A stretch of DNA of 64,000 bases from Synaphobranchus kaupii (GCA_029718625.1 CM056377.1:108145034-108209033), one strand, 5' to 3'; shown: positions 1-10,529, counted from the stretch's first letter. Made by a program: numbers and translations. Notes: generated by a model from the letters alone, not told the origin.

Positions 1-911
1 CCCTAAACAGTGAAATCAGGGGGATCCCCTTAACCCAGCAACCAGATAAATGAACAATCCAAATTAAATACCAAAATCATGTTAAAACTTCATGGGAGAC
101 TTGTTTAAAAATGCTCCATGTATAAAATGTACCAAAAAAGGCAAAAGAACTAGTCAAAAATACATTTTAAATGGAACAAATATAATAAAAACTATTCATT
201 ACAGGTTATGCGTAAAAAGATTGCAGCACTCATACCTACGCTTCTGAATCCAGATTCTGGTTTTCCTCCAACAGTCATGGTTGCCTAGAAAGGTTCTGTG
301 TGTCAGTTACCACAGGAATATGAACCACACTAAAACCAAACTCACTGGGGTTGGGTTCAGTTCTAATTGCTTCCACATTTGCTTTTCAGGTCAGACATTT
401 GAAGCATCATTAACCCCAAAGTTCTTACAGTCCAAATTAATTTTATTTACCACTAGTGTATGCTCTCACCTGTATGACAAGCATGCTACATCCTGCACCA
501 CTCCACTGGGCTGTGATCCACAAGTCCACCTGCCAGGGGAGGTGAAAATTAGCAAAATAAAGACTACATGACCAGTGGGGGCAGAGCTTCAGCCCTGACC
601 AGTTCAGTTAGAGCTAATATCCAAACTCCATGGGGAAGTCAGTGGAGGCAATCATCACACAGGTCAGAGGGCATTCGGGTAGATTTCATCAGTGGGCAAC
701 AGGGGTTTTCAGTTTAAATGCTCCATAAAACAATCTGAACACCAAATGCTTGAAATCTACAAACAAACATGTGCAATTAAGAGTTATTTTTTAATTACCT
801 TTCAGTGGGCAGATGTAGAAAAGCAAGCATGTTGCATCAGCTGAAAGACACAAGATTGTAAGGCACTGTACTGGCACAACTTGCAAAAGCATAATACACT
901 AGTTGGATACA

Positions 912-1450
912 TCAGCTAGGAGCGAAAGACAATGCTATTTGTTCTTCATGGAAAATCTGCTGAACTATGCGGTCATCATCGTATCATTACATACAGTATT
1001 AAACTTCAAATGGATAGAAACATACCTTTTCAGCCACCAAATTAAGCTGCATACACTGGCACTTAGTCGGGAACTCTGCAAAAAGAGATTGATTAGCCAC
1101 TGTAGCCACAACCCAAATAATGCCATTTTGAAGTGATGATACGTCAGTTAGGAGCGAAAGACAATGCTATTTGTTCTTCATGGAAAATCTGCTGAACTAT
1201 GGGGTCATCATCGTACCAATACATACAGTATTAAACTTCAAACGGATAGAAACATACCTTTTTAGCTGCCAAATGAAGCTCCATACACTGGCACTTAGTC
1301 AGGAACTCTGCAAAGAGAGATGGATTAGGCACTGTAGCCTCAGCCAATGTAATGCAATTTTGAAGTGATGATGCATCAGCTAGGAGCGAAAGACAATGCT
1401 ATTTGTTCTTCATGGAAAATCTGCTGAACTATGCGGTCATCATTGCATCG
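912..1450. repeat. 232-bp tandem repeat, two full copies and a partial third
   Basis: The motif tcagctaggagcg recurs at 912, tcagttaggagcg at 1144 and tcagctaggagcg at 1376, a constant 232-bp spacing. Copies 1 and 2 match over nearly their whole length; copy 3 matches for only about 75 bp before diverging near 1448. On the minus strand each full copy carries a 50-nt exon-like block with acceptor and donor, and each copy start encodes QQIFHEEQIALSFAP followed by a stop. The unit therefore looks like a duplicated exon plus flanking intron rather than a simple satellite. Confidence 0.85.
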
Positions 1451-3156
1451 AGTTTCTTTCACTGCCGGGATGAACATGGGACTTAACTTACCCCAACTGC
1501 CCTGTTCCTGATGTCGGTCTTCAAGGAACATCTGGCATTTTCTGTTAAAGAAGTTAGCTAGCATTATTGCAATGCTGCAACTGATGCCAAACTGCAACAG
1601 TCACATGGTACACCGTTTCAGTTCAAAAAGTTTCCTCATCTTTTTCAGAGAGATTCCCATTGTTTTTTAAACAATCATCATAAACAGTATAGCTGATCAA
1701 AACTTAAGTTAAATCAAAGACAGACTCAAAGCCCTTTTACATTTACTCATTTCAATTAACTTTACATGTACCTGAGCAGTGTGTACACAGCATTTATCCA
1801 TCTAAAACAGAGAAAGAAGTTTAGATTAAGGAGTTTACATGCATTTCAGTTACTTAAATTCTGTGCCTCAGATTTACTGCAATTGGTGGTTGCAGTCTCG
1901 TCATCCTGTTTAGTCAAGAGTAGCAAATAGGGGTCATCATTGTGGCACAAGTTAGAGGTACATAGATTAATTTGCAAACAATGCCACAAGGGCAGCGTAC
2001 CTTCATTTGTGTGGGGGTCTGTGGGATACCATGGTGACAACTTTGACCTCTCAGGCTGGAAAATTTAAGACAAAACAGATTGGGGAAATGGCATTTGCTT
2101 TGGGAATAAAAGCAGTAACATTGGGTTCTCTGAAGTTATTAAATTGTGAGAAAGGAAAATAGATTACCTTTGGAATGTTGCATCCATTGGTGCCATTGAG
2201 ATTTTCAGGCTGGGGGGGGAAAGGGTGTCGTTTATATAAACACTGGTTTAGAAACGATTATACAGATTTTAGAACGGCAAAACAAGCGCTAGCAAAGTTA
2301 ACGTTAGTCGTATCCTTTCTGACCACTGCTGATTTAGGATTATTTTCCTAATGATAACGTTATAACTCGTTACTGAAATATAACTATACAGAAACCAATG
2401 AAAAGGCACCTTCCACATATAAAGAGCTTTTCATTTTGCACCGTAACGTACTTCAACTGTCTTAACCTTAAAAGCACGCAGCAAACTATTTTTATTAACG
2501 TTACGCACGTGCAATACGTTAACTTTAATACTGATATTCATCCGTGCAGCTAAAAGACTAACGTTAAACAATAACAAAGTGAACAACTTATTTTTCTAGT
2601 CTATGGTTAACACCCGTACTTGAACTACTAGCTATATAGCTGCCATTTTCACGCGTGAATACAAGTAGCTAACGTTAACATTAATTTTTAGAAAAGTTAG
2701 CTTAGTCTAGCCACATGGTTAACTAGATAGCTAGACCTAACACGACAAACTAAGGCCAATGCATCCAAGAAAGAAATCAATTCATTAACTTAACTACAGT
2801 AATGTAAACCGCAACAATGGGTCCAATAACTTTTAAGGGTAACGGATAACTTTAAATAGCATGCAATGTTACCCACGTGGCAGCCATTTTGCCCGTCCTG
2901 AAACGTAACGTTACAGGGCCCACCACGAGCCTGCCGCCGATAAACTGATTTTTTAAAATCGCTAGTTAGATTTTTTTTTAAAAGGACTAGCTCAAGACAC
3001 ACTTTAAATATATTCCAGTACCTCTGAATATGCACGTGAGAGAAACATAAAAATTAAGCTATTGCATGTCAGCACACTACGAACAGAACAAGCAACTTAC
3101 CCTTTGGGAACGCTACTAGGAATGAGGCAGATGGGAGGAAGTTCTGCGAGTTTCAT
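1026..3156 (-). CDS. Unidentified minus-strand gene, 5' coding exons
   Basis: I do not recognise this protein. A phase-consistent chain of exon-like blocks with GT-AG borders can be read: 3156-3101 (ATG, starts MKLAELPPICLIP, donor GTAAGT), 2209-2168 (42 nt), 2055-2001 (55 nt, contains CHHGIPQTPTQMK), 1905-1854 (52 nt, starts DDETATTNCSKS), then either of two duplicated 50-nt exons at 1307-1258 and 1075-1026 (KFLTKCQCMELH and KFPTKCQCMQLN). An in-frame upstream ATG at 3330 is also possible. The gene may continue to the left of the window or end near the repeated QIFHEEQIALSFAP stretch. Each join keeps the frame, which supports real coding, but small exons are easy to over-read and no homologue was recognised. 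It may instead be a long non-coding RNA. Confidence 0.4.
2280..2920. promoter_or_regulatory. AACGTT-palindrome-rich upstream region
   Basis: The palindrome AACGTT, usually inside TAACGTTA, recurs here (near 2298, 2355, 2497, 2562, 2671 and 2902), with several further ACGTTA fragments. Similar clusters lie at 4345-4530 and 59,150-60,480, all next to predicted first exons. A promoter-associated role is inferred only from this position; it could equally be a dispersed repeat or the base composition of unmethylated promoter DNA. Confidence 0.3.
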
Positions 3157-3669
3157 GGTAATCTGATCGCCTCGTAATGCTAGCCATTGGCCAGAATTTG
3201 CGTTCGAGCACTGACCGTAAATCAGCTGCACTTTAAAAAAAAGGATCGTTGGGGTAGGCATTTCGCTCAAATAAACTGATCCTGGATCTGACGTTTGGAA
3301 CAGACTCTCGAATGTCTCGCATTGGCTCACGGGAAGACATACGCAATATTAATTAATAATTAAAAAAACTTTTCATTATACTATAAACAATTCAATAAAT
3401 ATATAAAAATAAAAATCAAACAAACAAACAAGAAACATTGACGATAGGAACACGTGGTGAAAAACTGGCTCGCCTCATTCGGATCTGACGTAGAACTTAT
3501 TTATTTATTTATTCATTCGATGGCTGTGTCCACTGAATACTCGAAAAATGCAACCAGAGATTTTTTTATAAAGGGGGAGATGGGAGACTCTTTTGCAGTG
3601 TGAAAAGCGTAAAGGCTAACTAAAGCTAGCTAAGTCTAACTTGGATCACGTGCACCGTTGCTAGCCAAT

Positions 3670-3812
3670 CGATCCATTCAAATGCTTGCAGAGACGTTAT
3701 AGTATCGCTTGTAAGAGTACCAGAAAATAAGATATCAAGAGTCTTTTTATGTTGTTGGGTCACAGACATCAGGAAGTCATGGCATGCAAAGGATATGCGA
3801 CCAAATATAAAA
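3670..3812 (-). mobile_element. Tc1-like transposon fragment
   Basis: This stretch is the reverse complement of 52,870-53,000, sharing the run from the TTTGGTCGCATATCC motif to the GGTACTCTTACAAGC motif with few differences. It is a fragment of one dispersed Tc1/mariner-type family; no transposase reading frame survives here. Confidence 0.6.
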
Positions 3813-3832
3813 AATGGAAAGGCACAGTCAAC

Positions 3833-4040
3833 TTAGTGTATGTAAACTTCTGACCCACTGGAATTGTGATATAATTAATTAAAAGTGAAATAATCTCTCT
3901 GTAAACAATCGTTGGAAAACATTACTTGTGTCATGTACAAAGTAGATTTCCTAACTGACGTGCCAACTATAGTTTGCTACATAAAATCTGTTTAGTGGTT
4001 AAAAATTTGTTTTAATGACTTCAACCTAAGTGTATGTGTA
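3833..4040. mobile_element. Sleeping Beauty-type Tc1 IR/DR, solitary and end-truncated
   Basis: The sequence resembles one inverted-repeat/direct-repeat arm of salmonid/cyprinid Tc1 elements of the Sleeping Beauty group: the inner repeat (GTATGTAAACTTCTGACCC at 3836), the spacer with CACTTTTAATTA-type, TGTTTACAGA-type and CATGACACAAGTA-type motifs in reverse, and the start of the outer repeat (TAATGACTTCAACCTAAG near 4014). The terminal nucleotides of the outer repeat are missing, and there is no transposase or partner arm nearby. It is a dead remnant. The two direct repeats are the usual transposase binding sites in this group. Confidence 0.75.
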
Positions 4041-4199
4041 CTCACCTAAGTGTACTCAAGTGACTACGTCACGCTGGTTTCGGAAGTAAATTCCCCATTC
4101 ATTTAGAGCGTAGACATTAAATAAAGCTTACTTTTACACCATTTCTACTGATTATGTCTTACCGTCAATTTCCCGGATTGTTCAATATAACGCCCGTTC

Positions 4200-4870
4200 G
4201 CAAACTATGTCGTTTTTCTGGACCAGCTTCAAGTATATTTTACGTTTTAGTATTTATTTTGTGAACGATCCAGCGCTGCCACTGTTTAAAAACTCCACGT
4301 CCCATAATTCCCTCCGAACGTGCAGCCTTGTCTCCAGACGTTGTCATATAACGTTAGCCAGCAGTAACCTAGCACACAGCTCGCACTAGCTAACGTTAGA
4401 AAACATTTTTTCTAACGTTAGCTAGCTAGCTTGAAGGACTAAAAGCTAGAATTGCTTTATGTCGTTAACCGTAGCGCAGTTTCTGACCTTGTCGGGCGGG
4501 CTTCTCTACTTAGCAAGCTAACGTTAGCTCGTTCAGCGGCAGTAGCCTACTCCCATCTGCCACAGTCAGACAGACGAGATGATGATATCTTATTGGTCGA
4601 GAACCACCCGTGCGTTGCAGTACTGGATATGTAGTCCGTTAAAGTGGACTACAAGTCGAACTACATTAATGCATTACTTTAAAAAATAAAAATTGGAACA
4701 TGTGATATATGGAATATATCCTTGTATCACACAGGCTAATCCAGGAACGTTTCGGCTCAGTCTATAAATCAGATTTCAAGAAATAGTTGATAGTCTCCAA
4801 AGCCTATTCTATCTTCCATAGGGAATTTACTTCAGAAACCAGACTGACGTACTCACTTGAGTACTCTATA
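4200..4870. other. Promoter-like gap before the topoisomerase locus, no gene seen
   Basis: This stretch has several CpG-containing AACGTT and GCTAGC palindromes (4345-4530) and lies between the divergent left-hand gene and the topoisomerase locus, so it may hold a transcription start. The short open frames at 4207 and 4452 have no recognisable protein features and lack a supported downstream splice partner. Confidence 0.3.
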
Positions 4871-4879
4871 ACACAGACA

Positions 4880-5486
4880 GGCTGTGTTCCATTATGCATA
4901 GTTGCATACTAGATAGTACATTCTCCCAAGTATCCTAGCTAGAACGTACTTCATGTTATGCAAGAGCGCAAGTATGCTTCAATTTTGGAACACACTTAAT
5001 TACATAGCATCAGAATACCTTTGACCTGAACAATAGAATCATATCTGCCAAATTACCTAATGGGGCGGTCACACTTGCAGAAAATTGTGCGAATATTTGC
5101 TTCACGTTTCGCTTTTTGCAGCGCGCGATACAGGATATGATGTCATGTAGTTTTGGCACTGAGTTTGGGCAAGTGGTAGGCATTTTTCAGCTACCACTCG
5201 GCTGCTAAATTAAACATAATTTTCTTTGACGAGTTGAAATTAGTTTCAACAGTTAGCGAACATTCATGTTAGCAAACTGGGAACAAAAAACAAATAGCCT
5301 ACTAGTGTGCATCGATGGATACTTGAAATTCTGGGGCTCGTCAAGTATGGAAGTACACATCCGGGGATTTTAATATATACTTGAATTTTGCATACTTATG
5401 GTTCGGAATGCACTAATGAAAAACAAAATGGTGCTACGTACTAACTAGTATAACTAGTAAGCAAGTATGCATAATGGAACACAGCC
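4880..5486. mobile_element. Non-autonomous DNA transposon (MITE-like), 607 bp
   Basis: Inverted terminal repeats are visible: GGCTGTGTTCCATTATGCAT at 4880 and its reverse complement ending at 5486 (ATGCATAATGGAACACAGCC). The interior holds no long open frame. I could not settle a target-site duplication, so the superfamily is not assigned. Confidence 0.65.
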
Positions 5487-5864
5487 ACAGTGTTCGGAAA
5501 CACAGGCAAACTACTTAGAACGACAGATTCTATGTAGTAATTAGGTAGCCAGGCTGCTTCTGTTATCCTCTTTGAAACTCTTACATCGATTCCCAATACA
5601 GCAGGGCAAGTGCAAAGCAATCTGTAATTGTGAATGACAGTTTGATGAATAGTTCAATCAAGTGTAATTAAGGCTTGAGGTGGAACTGAAGGTGGGGCAG
5701 TGGGTCCCCAGAATGGGGACTGTGAGACAAGGAAAAACATTAATTCAAACTATTCAGTCCTTCTTTTCTAAACTGAAATATGTTTAGACATGGTTAGGTG
5801 ATGTGAAAGTAGCCACTAACTAGTAATCTCACCCCTCAGCCTGAAAAAGAAGTAGAAACAAAAA

Positions 5865-7568
5865 AGTAAGGATGGAGATATGGAAAGAGAGAGAAAGAAG
5901 GTAGACATGGAAAGGGAGAGAGAAGAGGAGAAGGGGGATAAGAAAAGGGAGAGGGAAAAGGAGGAGGGTGAGGCTGGCCCAACAAAAGAGGAGATGGAGG
6001 ATAAAAAACGGAGGATGCAGACAGAGAGAGACGGCCAGGCAGGGTCAGTGAAGGAGAAGAGGCGGAATAAGGAGGAAGAGAGAAAGAAAAGGCTCAGGAA
6101 AAACTGGAGGAAAGAGATGAGGGAGAAGATGGCTGTGAAGAAGGAGAGAGAGGGCGAGGCCTGGCCAACAAATGAGAAGAGAAAGAGTGATGAGGATGAG
6201 GAGGAGCTGAGGAAGAAAACAAAGAATGCTGTGGAGGGGAAAGAGGTGGGACTGAAGAAGCATTTGGTGAAAATTAAGAAACAAAAAGAAGCACAGCGAA
6301 AAGAGCAAAAAGAGGTGGAGTATCAGAAGGAGATGATTAAGAAGCCACAGAAAAAGGCAGGGTTAAAGAAGGATATGACTGAGGAGAAAAAAGAGGCAGA
6401 GCTTCAGGAGGAGGTGATTCAGAAGGCACAGAAAGAGGCAGGGTTGAAGAAAGATATGACTGAGGAGAAAAAAGAGGCGGAGCTTCAGGAGGAGATGATA
6501 AAGATAAGAAAAAAAGAGTGGAACCTTCTGAAGAAGATGCTTAAGGAGACAAAAGAGGTGGAGCTTCAGGAGGAGATGATAAAGATAAGGAAAAAAGAGT
6601 TGAACCTTCTAAAGAAGATGCTTAAGGAGACAAAAGAGGTGGAGCTTCAGGAGGAGATGATAAAGATAAGGAAAAAAGAGTTGAACCTTCTGAAGAAGAT
6701 GCTTAAGGAGACAAAAGAGGTGGAGCTTCAGAAGGAGATGATTAAGAATGCACAAAATGAGGTGGGGTTGAAAAAGGATATGATTAAGGAGAAAAGGGAG
6801 GCGGAGCTTCAGGAGGAGGTGATTAAGGAGGCACAAAAAGAGGTGGGGTTGAAGAAGGATATGCTTAAAGACAAAAAAGAGGTGGAGCCTCAGGAGGAGG
6901 TGATTAAAAAGGCACAAAAAGAGGTGGGGGAGAAGAAGGATAAGATTACGGAGAAAAAAAGAGGCAGGCCTTCAGGAGGAGGTGATTAAGGCACAAAACG
7001 AGGTGGGGTTCAAGAAGGATATGATTATGGAGAAAAAAGAGTTGAACCTTCTGAAGAAGAAGCTTAAGGAAACAAAAGAGGCGGAGCTTCAGGAGGAGGT
7101 GATTAAGAAGGCACAAAAAGAGGCAGGGTTGAAGAAGGCTATGATTGAGGAGAAAAAAGAGGCAGAGCATCAGGAGGAGATGATTAAGAAGGCACAGAAA
7201 GAGGCAGGGTTGAAGAAGGCTATGACTGAGGAGAAACAAGAGGCGGAGCTTCAGGAGGAGATGTTCAAGATGAGGAAAAAAGAATTGAACCTTCTGAAGA
7301 AGAAGCTTAAGGAGAAAAAAGAGGCGGAGCTTCAGGAGGAGGTGATTCAGAAGGCACAAAAAGAGGTGGACCTTCTGAAGGATGAGAAAGAAGCTAAAAA
7401 GCAAAAGGAAGCCCTGCTTAAGGAAAATGAGATGGGGTTCAATAAGATGATTAAAAAGGAGAAAGAGGCGGAGCTCTGGAAAGACATGAAGGATAATAAG
7501 CAAAAGGAGGCGGAGCTTCAGGAAATTGACAAGAAGAAACAATGGAAGAGTATGGAACAATGGAAGAG
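5865..7568 (+). repeat. 81-bp / 27-aa Glu-Lys-rich coding repeat in the topoisomerase locus
   Basis: The region is built of 81-bp units encoding two alternating 27-residue types, one like EAELQEEVIKKAQKEAGLKK and one with IRKKELNLLKKKLKE. Both are strongly charged with heptad-like Leu/Ile spacing, as in a long coiled coil. The open frame runs in one phase from 5880 to 6989 and in the next phase from 6982 to 7626; the break coincides with a run of seven A near 6955 where other units have six. The last units merge into [10 protein letters not shown], which sits where TOP1 has its EENEKLLKEYG segment. The complementary strand is also open but reads only Leu-rich mirror repeats. Confidence 0.7.
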
Positions 7569-7722
7569 TATGGCTGTTGCACACTGGACCAGCACCGTGA
7601 ACGCATCGGATCGGCTTCAGGATTGAGCCCCCTGGACTGTTCCGCGGCCGAGGGGAACATCCCAAACAGGGCATGCTGAAGAGGAGGATTCAGCCTGAGG
7701 ATGTCATCATCAACTACAGCAA
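7569..7722 (+). CDS. Topoisomerase IB exon part: core segment up to donor
   Basis: In one frame 7569 onward reads [14 protein letters not shown], matching the TOP1 segment YGFCIMDNHKERI. From 7619 a different frame reads [18 protein letters not shown] and on to [10 protein letters not shown], matching the conserved TOP1 core. The two parts are out of frame near 7612, so a small indel is present. The exon ends AGC AA before GTGAGT at 7723, phase 2, as the next exon requires. Confidence 0.85.
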
Positions 7723-7734
7723 GTGAGTCATGCT

Positions 7735-8840
7735 GGGACTGAAGCATGCTGGGAGATAAAGCCATGATGGGAGAAAAGCATGCTGGGAGATAAAGGCATG
7801 CTGGGACTGAAGCATGCTGTGAGTTAAAGCACAATTGAACTTTGGAAGAACTTTGGGTTGTGTAGTTACCTGGCCATGATATGAGTCCAAATGGTGGTGA
7901 AATATGTTTGCTAGTTGCTCTGTGCTCCCTCAGGGTGATAATCAAGAATAGGATATTTGTCGCTCTCCATGCACTTCTATAGGCCAGCTAAAACGGTCTC
8001 AAAATGGCACTTCTAGCACGTATATGAACGTGAATGAAGCGGATTTTGTCAATACAAACAATAACCATTTCTTGCACTTATTTTTATGTAATTAAAATAA
8101 ATTATAATGATATTATTTTCAGCAATGTTCTAAGCAAGCTACCAGAAAAGATGAGCAAAATGTCAGCAGGTCGGTTTGTTTACCATAGATATACTACCAG
8201 GAACACTTGCTTCCTTGGAAATTTGGACCAATGAGTGGTTTCTGATGCATCGGTGCATTAACGCTTTTCTGGCGCAAGAATTACCTACCGGATCTATGTT
8301 CCAAATAAAACACGAAAAAGCTAGGAAAGGGCCATTTCATTTTCAAAAACAAATACGTACAAGGACTGGTTATTGTTTGTATTGACAGAATCTGCTTCGT
8401 TCACCTTCATATACGTTCTAGAAGTGTCATTTTGAGACCGTTTTAGCTGCCCTATAGAAGTAAATGGAGAGCGACAAGTACCCTATTCTGGATTATCACC
8501 CCAGGGGAGCACATAGCAACTAACGAACATATTTTGCCACCATTTGGACTCATATCATGGCCAGGTAACTACACAAACCAAAGCTCTACCAAAGTTCAGT
8601 TGTGCTTTAAAGGCATAATTGGAGTGAAGCATGCTGGGAGTTAGAGGCATGCTGGGACTGAAGCATGCTGGGAGTGAAGAATGCTGGAAGTTAGAGGCAT
8701 GCTGGGAGTTGGAGGCATGCTGAGAGTGCAGCATGCTGGGAGTTAGAGGCATACTATGAGTACAGCATGCTGGGAGCTAGAGGCATACTATGCTGGGAGT
8801 TAGAGGCATGCTAGGAGTGTGGGATGCTGGGAGTGAATGC
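7735..8840. repeat. Degenerate GCATGCTGGGAG minisatellite, split by a MITE
   Basis: Imperfect units of about 14-35 bp built on GCATGCTGGGA(G/C)T followed by TAGAG or GAA recur from 7735 to 7822 and again from 8627 to 8840. The two halves are separated by the foldback element at 7824-8610, which evidently inserted into a pre-existing array inside a topoisomerase-locus intron. Confidence 0.85.
7824..8610. mobile_element. Long-TIR foldback MITE, copy 1 (TTAA-flanked)
   Basis: The arms at about 7828-8078 and 8355-8606 are inverted repeats of roughly 250 bp (outer sequence AGCACAATTGAACTTTGG and its complement; inner part ends near CAATACAAACAATAACC). TTAA sits at both borders (7824-7827, 8607-8610). 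About 275 bp between the arms has no counterpart in the second copy at 25,074-25,574. No transposase is encoded. TTAA duplication is typical of piggyBac-type elements, but the terminal bases do not settle the superfamily. Confidence 0.8.
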
Positions 8841-8931
8841 ACCCTGGTAAATCTGATGCGTACTGGGAGGGAGAAGCACAATGGTAGAGAGAAAAACACC
8901 ACTCTCGCCTTCACCCTCGCCCTCCCCACAG

Positions 8932-9076
8932 ACAATCACGAATCCCAGAGCCCCCTGCTGGTCACAGGTGGAAGGAAGTTCGCCATGACAACACCGTTAC
9001 ATGGCTGGCTAGCTGGACAGAGAACATTCAGGGTTCTTGCAAATACATTATGCTTAATGCCAGCTCCAAACTTAAG
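8932..9076 (+). CDS. Topoisomerase IB exon: core subdomain ([11 protein letters not shown])
   Basis: Opens after CCCCACAG and runs 145 nt, 1 + 48 codons. It reads [18 protein letters not shown] and [15 protein letters not shown], near-identical to the vertebrate TOP1 core segment, ending SSKLK before GTACAC. The frame is uninterrupted. This block contacts DNA and contributes to the clamp around the duplex in known TOP1 structures. Confidence 0.92.
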
Positions 9077-9217
9077 GTACACACTGGACCCAACCACTCA
9101 CAGCAAGGTGGTAACTGTTTGCTACAGAAAGCCATGTGCGACATGTGGATCACCATCCTTATAGACAGGAAGTGATGCAACAGCAAGCAAAGTAAACCTT
9201 TTGTGCCATCTGCCCAG

Positions 9218-9361
9218 GGTGAGAAGGACTGGGAGAAGTACGAGGTGGCCCGGAGACTGAACTGCTACGTGGACCAGATCCAGTCCCAGTACTGCCAGGA
9301 CATGAATTCGAAAGAGATGCTCACTCGGCAGAGAGCCACGGCTCTGTACTTCATCGATAAG
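9218..9361 (+). CDS. Topoisomerase IB exon: [14 protein letters not shown] segment
   Basis: 48 codons in phase 0, from CTGCCCAG to donor GTGAGT. It starts [14 protein letters not shown] and ends [12 protein letters not shown], as in TOP1. Some positions differ from the usual TOP1 consensus ([16 protein letters not shown]), suggesting a divergent paralogue or relaxed constraint. Confidence 0.93.
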
Positions 9362-9629
9362 GTGAGTGGAGGGCGGGACTTCCTGTCTCGGACTGGTCCC
9401 TCCTGTCACTTCACTGGCTGAGGCACGGTCTCAGGGTGTTATGTAGAAATGGTTGACACCCTTCAATTTCACACAAGGTTAAGGAAAACTCCATTATTGA
9501 TTCACCCAATTCACAAACTTGAAATTAAATTTTGCGAGTTAGAAAATCAGTGCAATAGTCTTCTATCATGGTTTTTTTTCGATTCATGAACTGATTGAAA
9601 TTAATTTTGACGTCCCTGTGCTCCCGCAG

Positions 9630-9812
9630 CTGGCCCTGAGGGCGGGGAATGAGAAGGAGGCGGGCGAAGCGGTGGACACGGTGGGTTGCTGCTCCTTGCG
9701 TGTGGAGCACATCACTCTGCACAGGCAGCTGGACGGGAACAAATACGTGGTGGAGTTCGACTTCCTGGGCAAAGACTCCATCCGCTACAACAAAGTGCTC
9801 ATCACCAAGAGG
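9630..9812 (+). CDS. Topoisomerase IB exon: [10 protein letters not shown] to GKDSIRY, catalytic Arg and Lys
   Basis: 61 codons in phase 0, CCCGCAG to GTGAGC. It carries LALRAGNEK (catalytic Arg, human 488), [13 protein letters not shown], and [12 protein letters not shown] (catalytic Lys, human 532). Family members have two Tyr before NKV; here there is one, a single-codon deletion. It ends LITKR where TOP1 continues into the VFKNLQLF exon, which I cannot find downstream. Confidence 0.93.
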
Positions 9813-9934
9813 GTGAGCGGGGATATAGGTCTAAATGTTTCCTTAATGTTTGCTCAATGCTGCATTTAAGTTTCTTCTCGCCAAGCAACGCATATTTGTC
9901 CACAATGATTCCTACAACTTCTACATTACCTGTT

Positions 9935-10515
9935 CCACCCCTACGCCCAGACTTGCACACCTGTACAATTACCTGTCCCACCCCTACGCCCAGTCTTACA
10001 CACCTGTACATTTACCTGTCTCACCCCTACGCTAAGTCTTACACCCCTACACCCAGTCTTACACACCTGTACATCTGTACATTTACCTGTCCCACCCCTA
10101 CGGCCAGTCTTACACACCTGTACATTTACCTGTCCCACCCCTACGCCCAGTCTTACACACCTGTACATTTACCTGTCCCACCCCTATGCCCAGTCTTACA
10201 CACCTGTACATTTACCTGTCCCACCCCTACGCCCAGTCTTACACACCTGTACATTTACCTGTCCCACCCCTACGCCCAGTCTTACACACCTGTACATTTA
10301 CCTGTCCCACCCCTACGCCCAGTCTTACACACCTGTACATTTACCTGTCCCACCCCTACGCCCAGTCTTACACACCTGTACATTTACCTGTCTCACCCCT
10401 ACGCTCAGTCTTACACACCTGTACATTTACCTGTCCCACCCCTATGCCCTGTCTTACACCCCTACACCCAGTCTTACACACCTGTACATCTGTACATTTA
10501 CCTGTCCCACCCTCT
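9935..10515. repeat. 43-bp minisatellite in the topoisomerase locus
   Basis: About 13 tandem copies of a 43-bp unit containing CCCACCCCTACGCCCAGTC and TTACACACCTGTACATTTAC. A few units are shortened or carry a T variant (CTCACCCCTACGCT). The array occupies the interval where the exons for the TOP1 Arg590 region should lie. The open frames across it arise from a stop-poor unit and are not genes. Confidence 0.95.
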
Positions 10516-10529
10516 TTCTCTCATGATAG

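Noticed and set aside
7611..7626. An intron between the Glu/Lys repeat and the RIEPPGLF segment, using TTCAG at 7620 as acceptor
   Set aside because: Sequence homologous to TOP1 ([14 protein letters not shown]) continues right up to the shift, so a small indel explains the frame change better than a splice site.
6045..7945. Leu-rich open frames on the minus strand (LLLKLHLFCLLKHLL type)
   Set aside because: They are the mirror of the Glu/Lys coding repeat; the plus strand joins to recognisable topoisomerase sequence, the minus strand to nothing.
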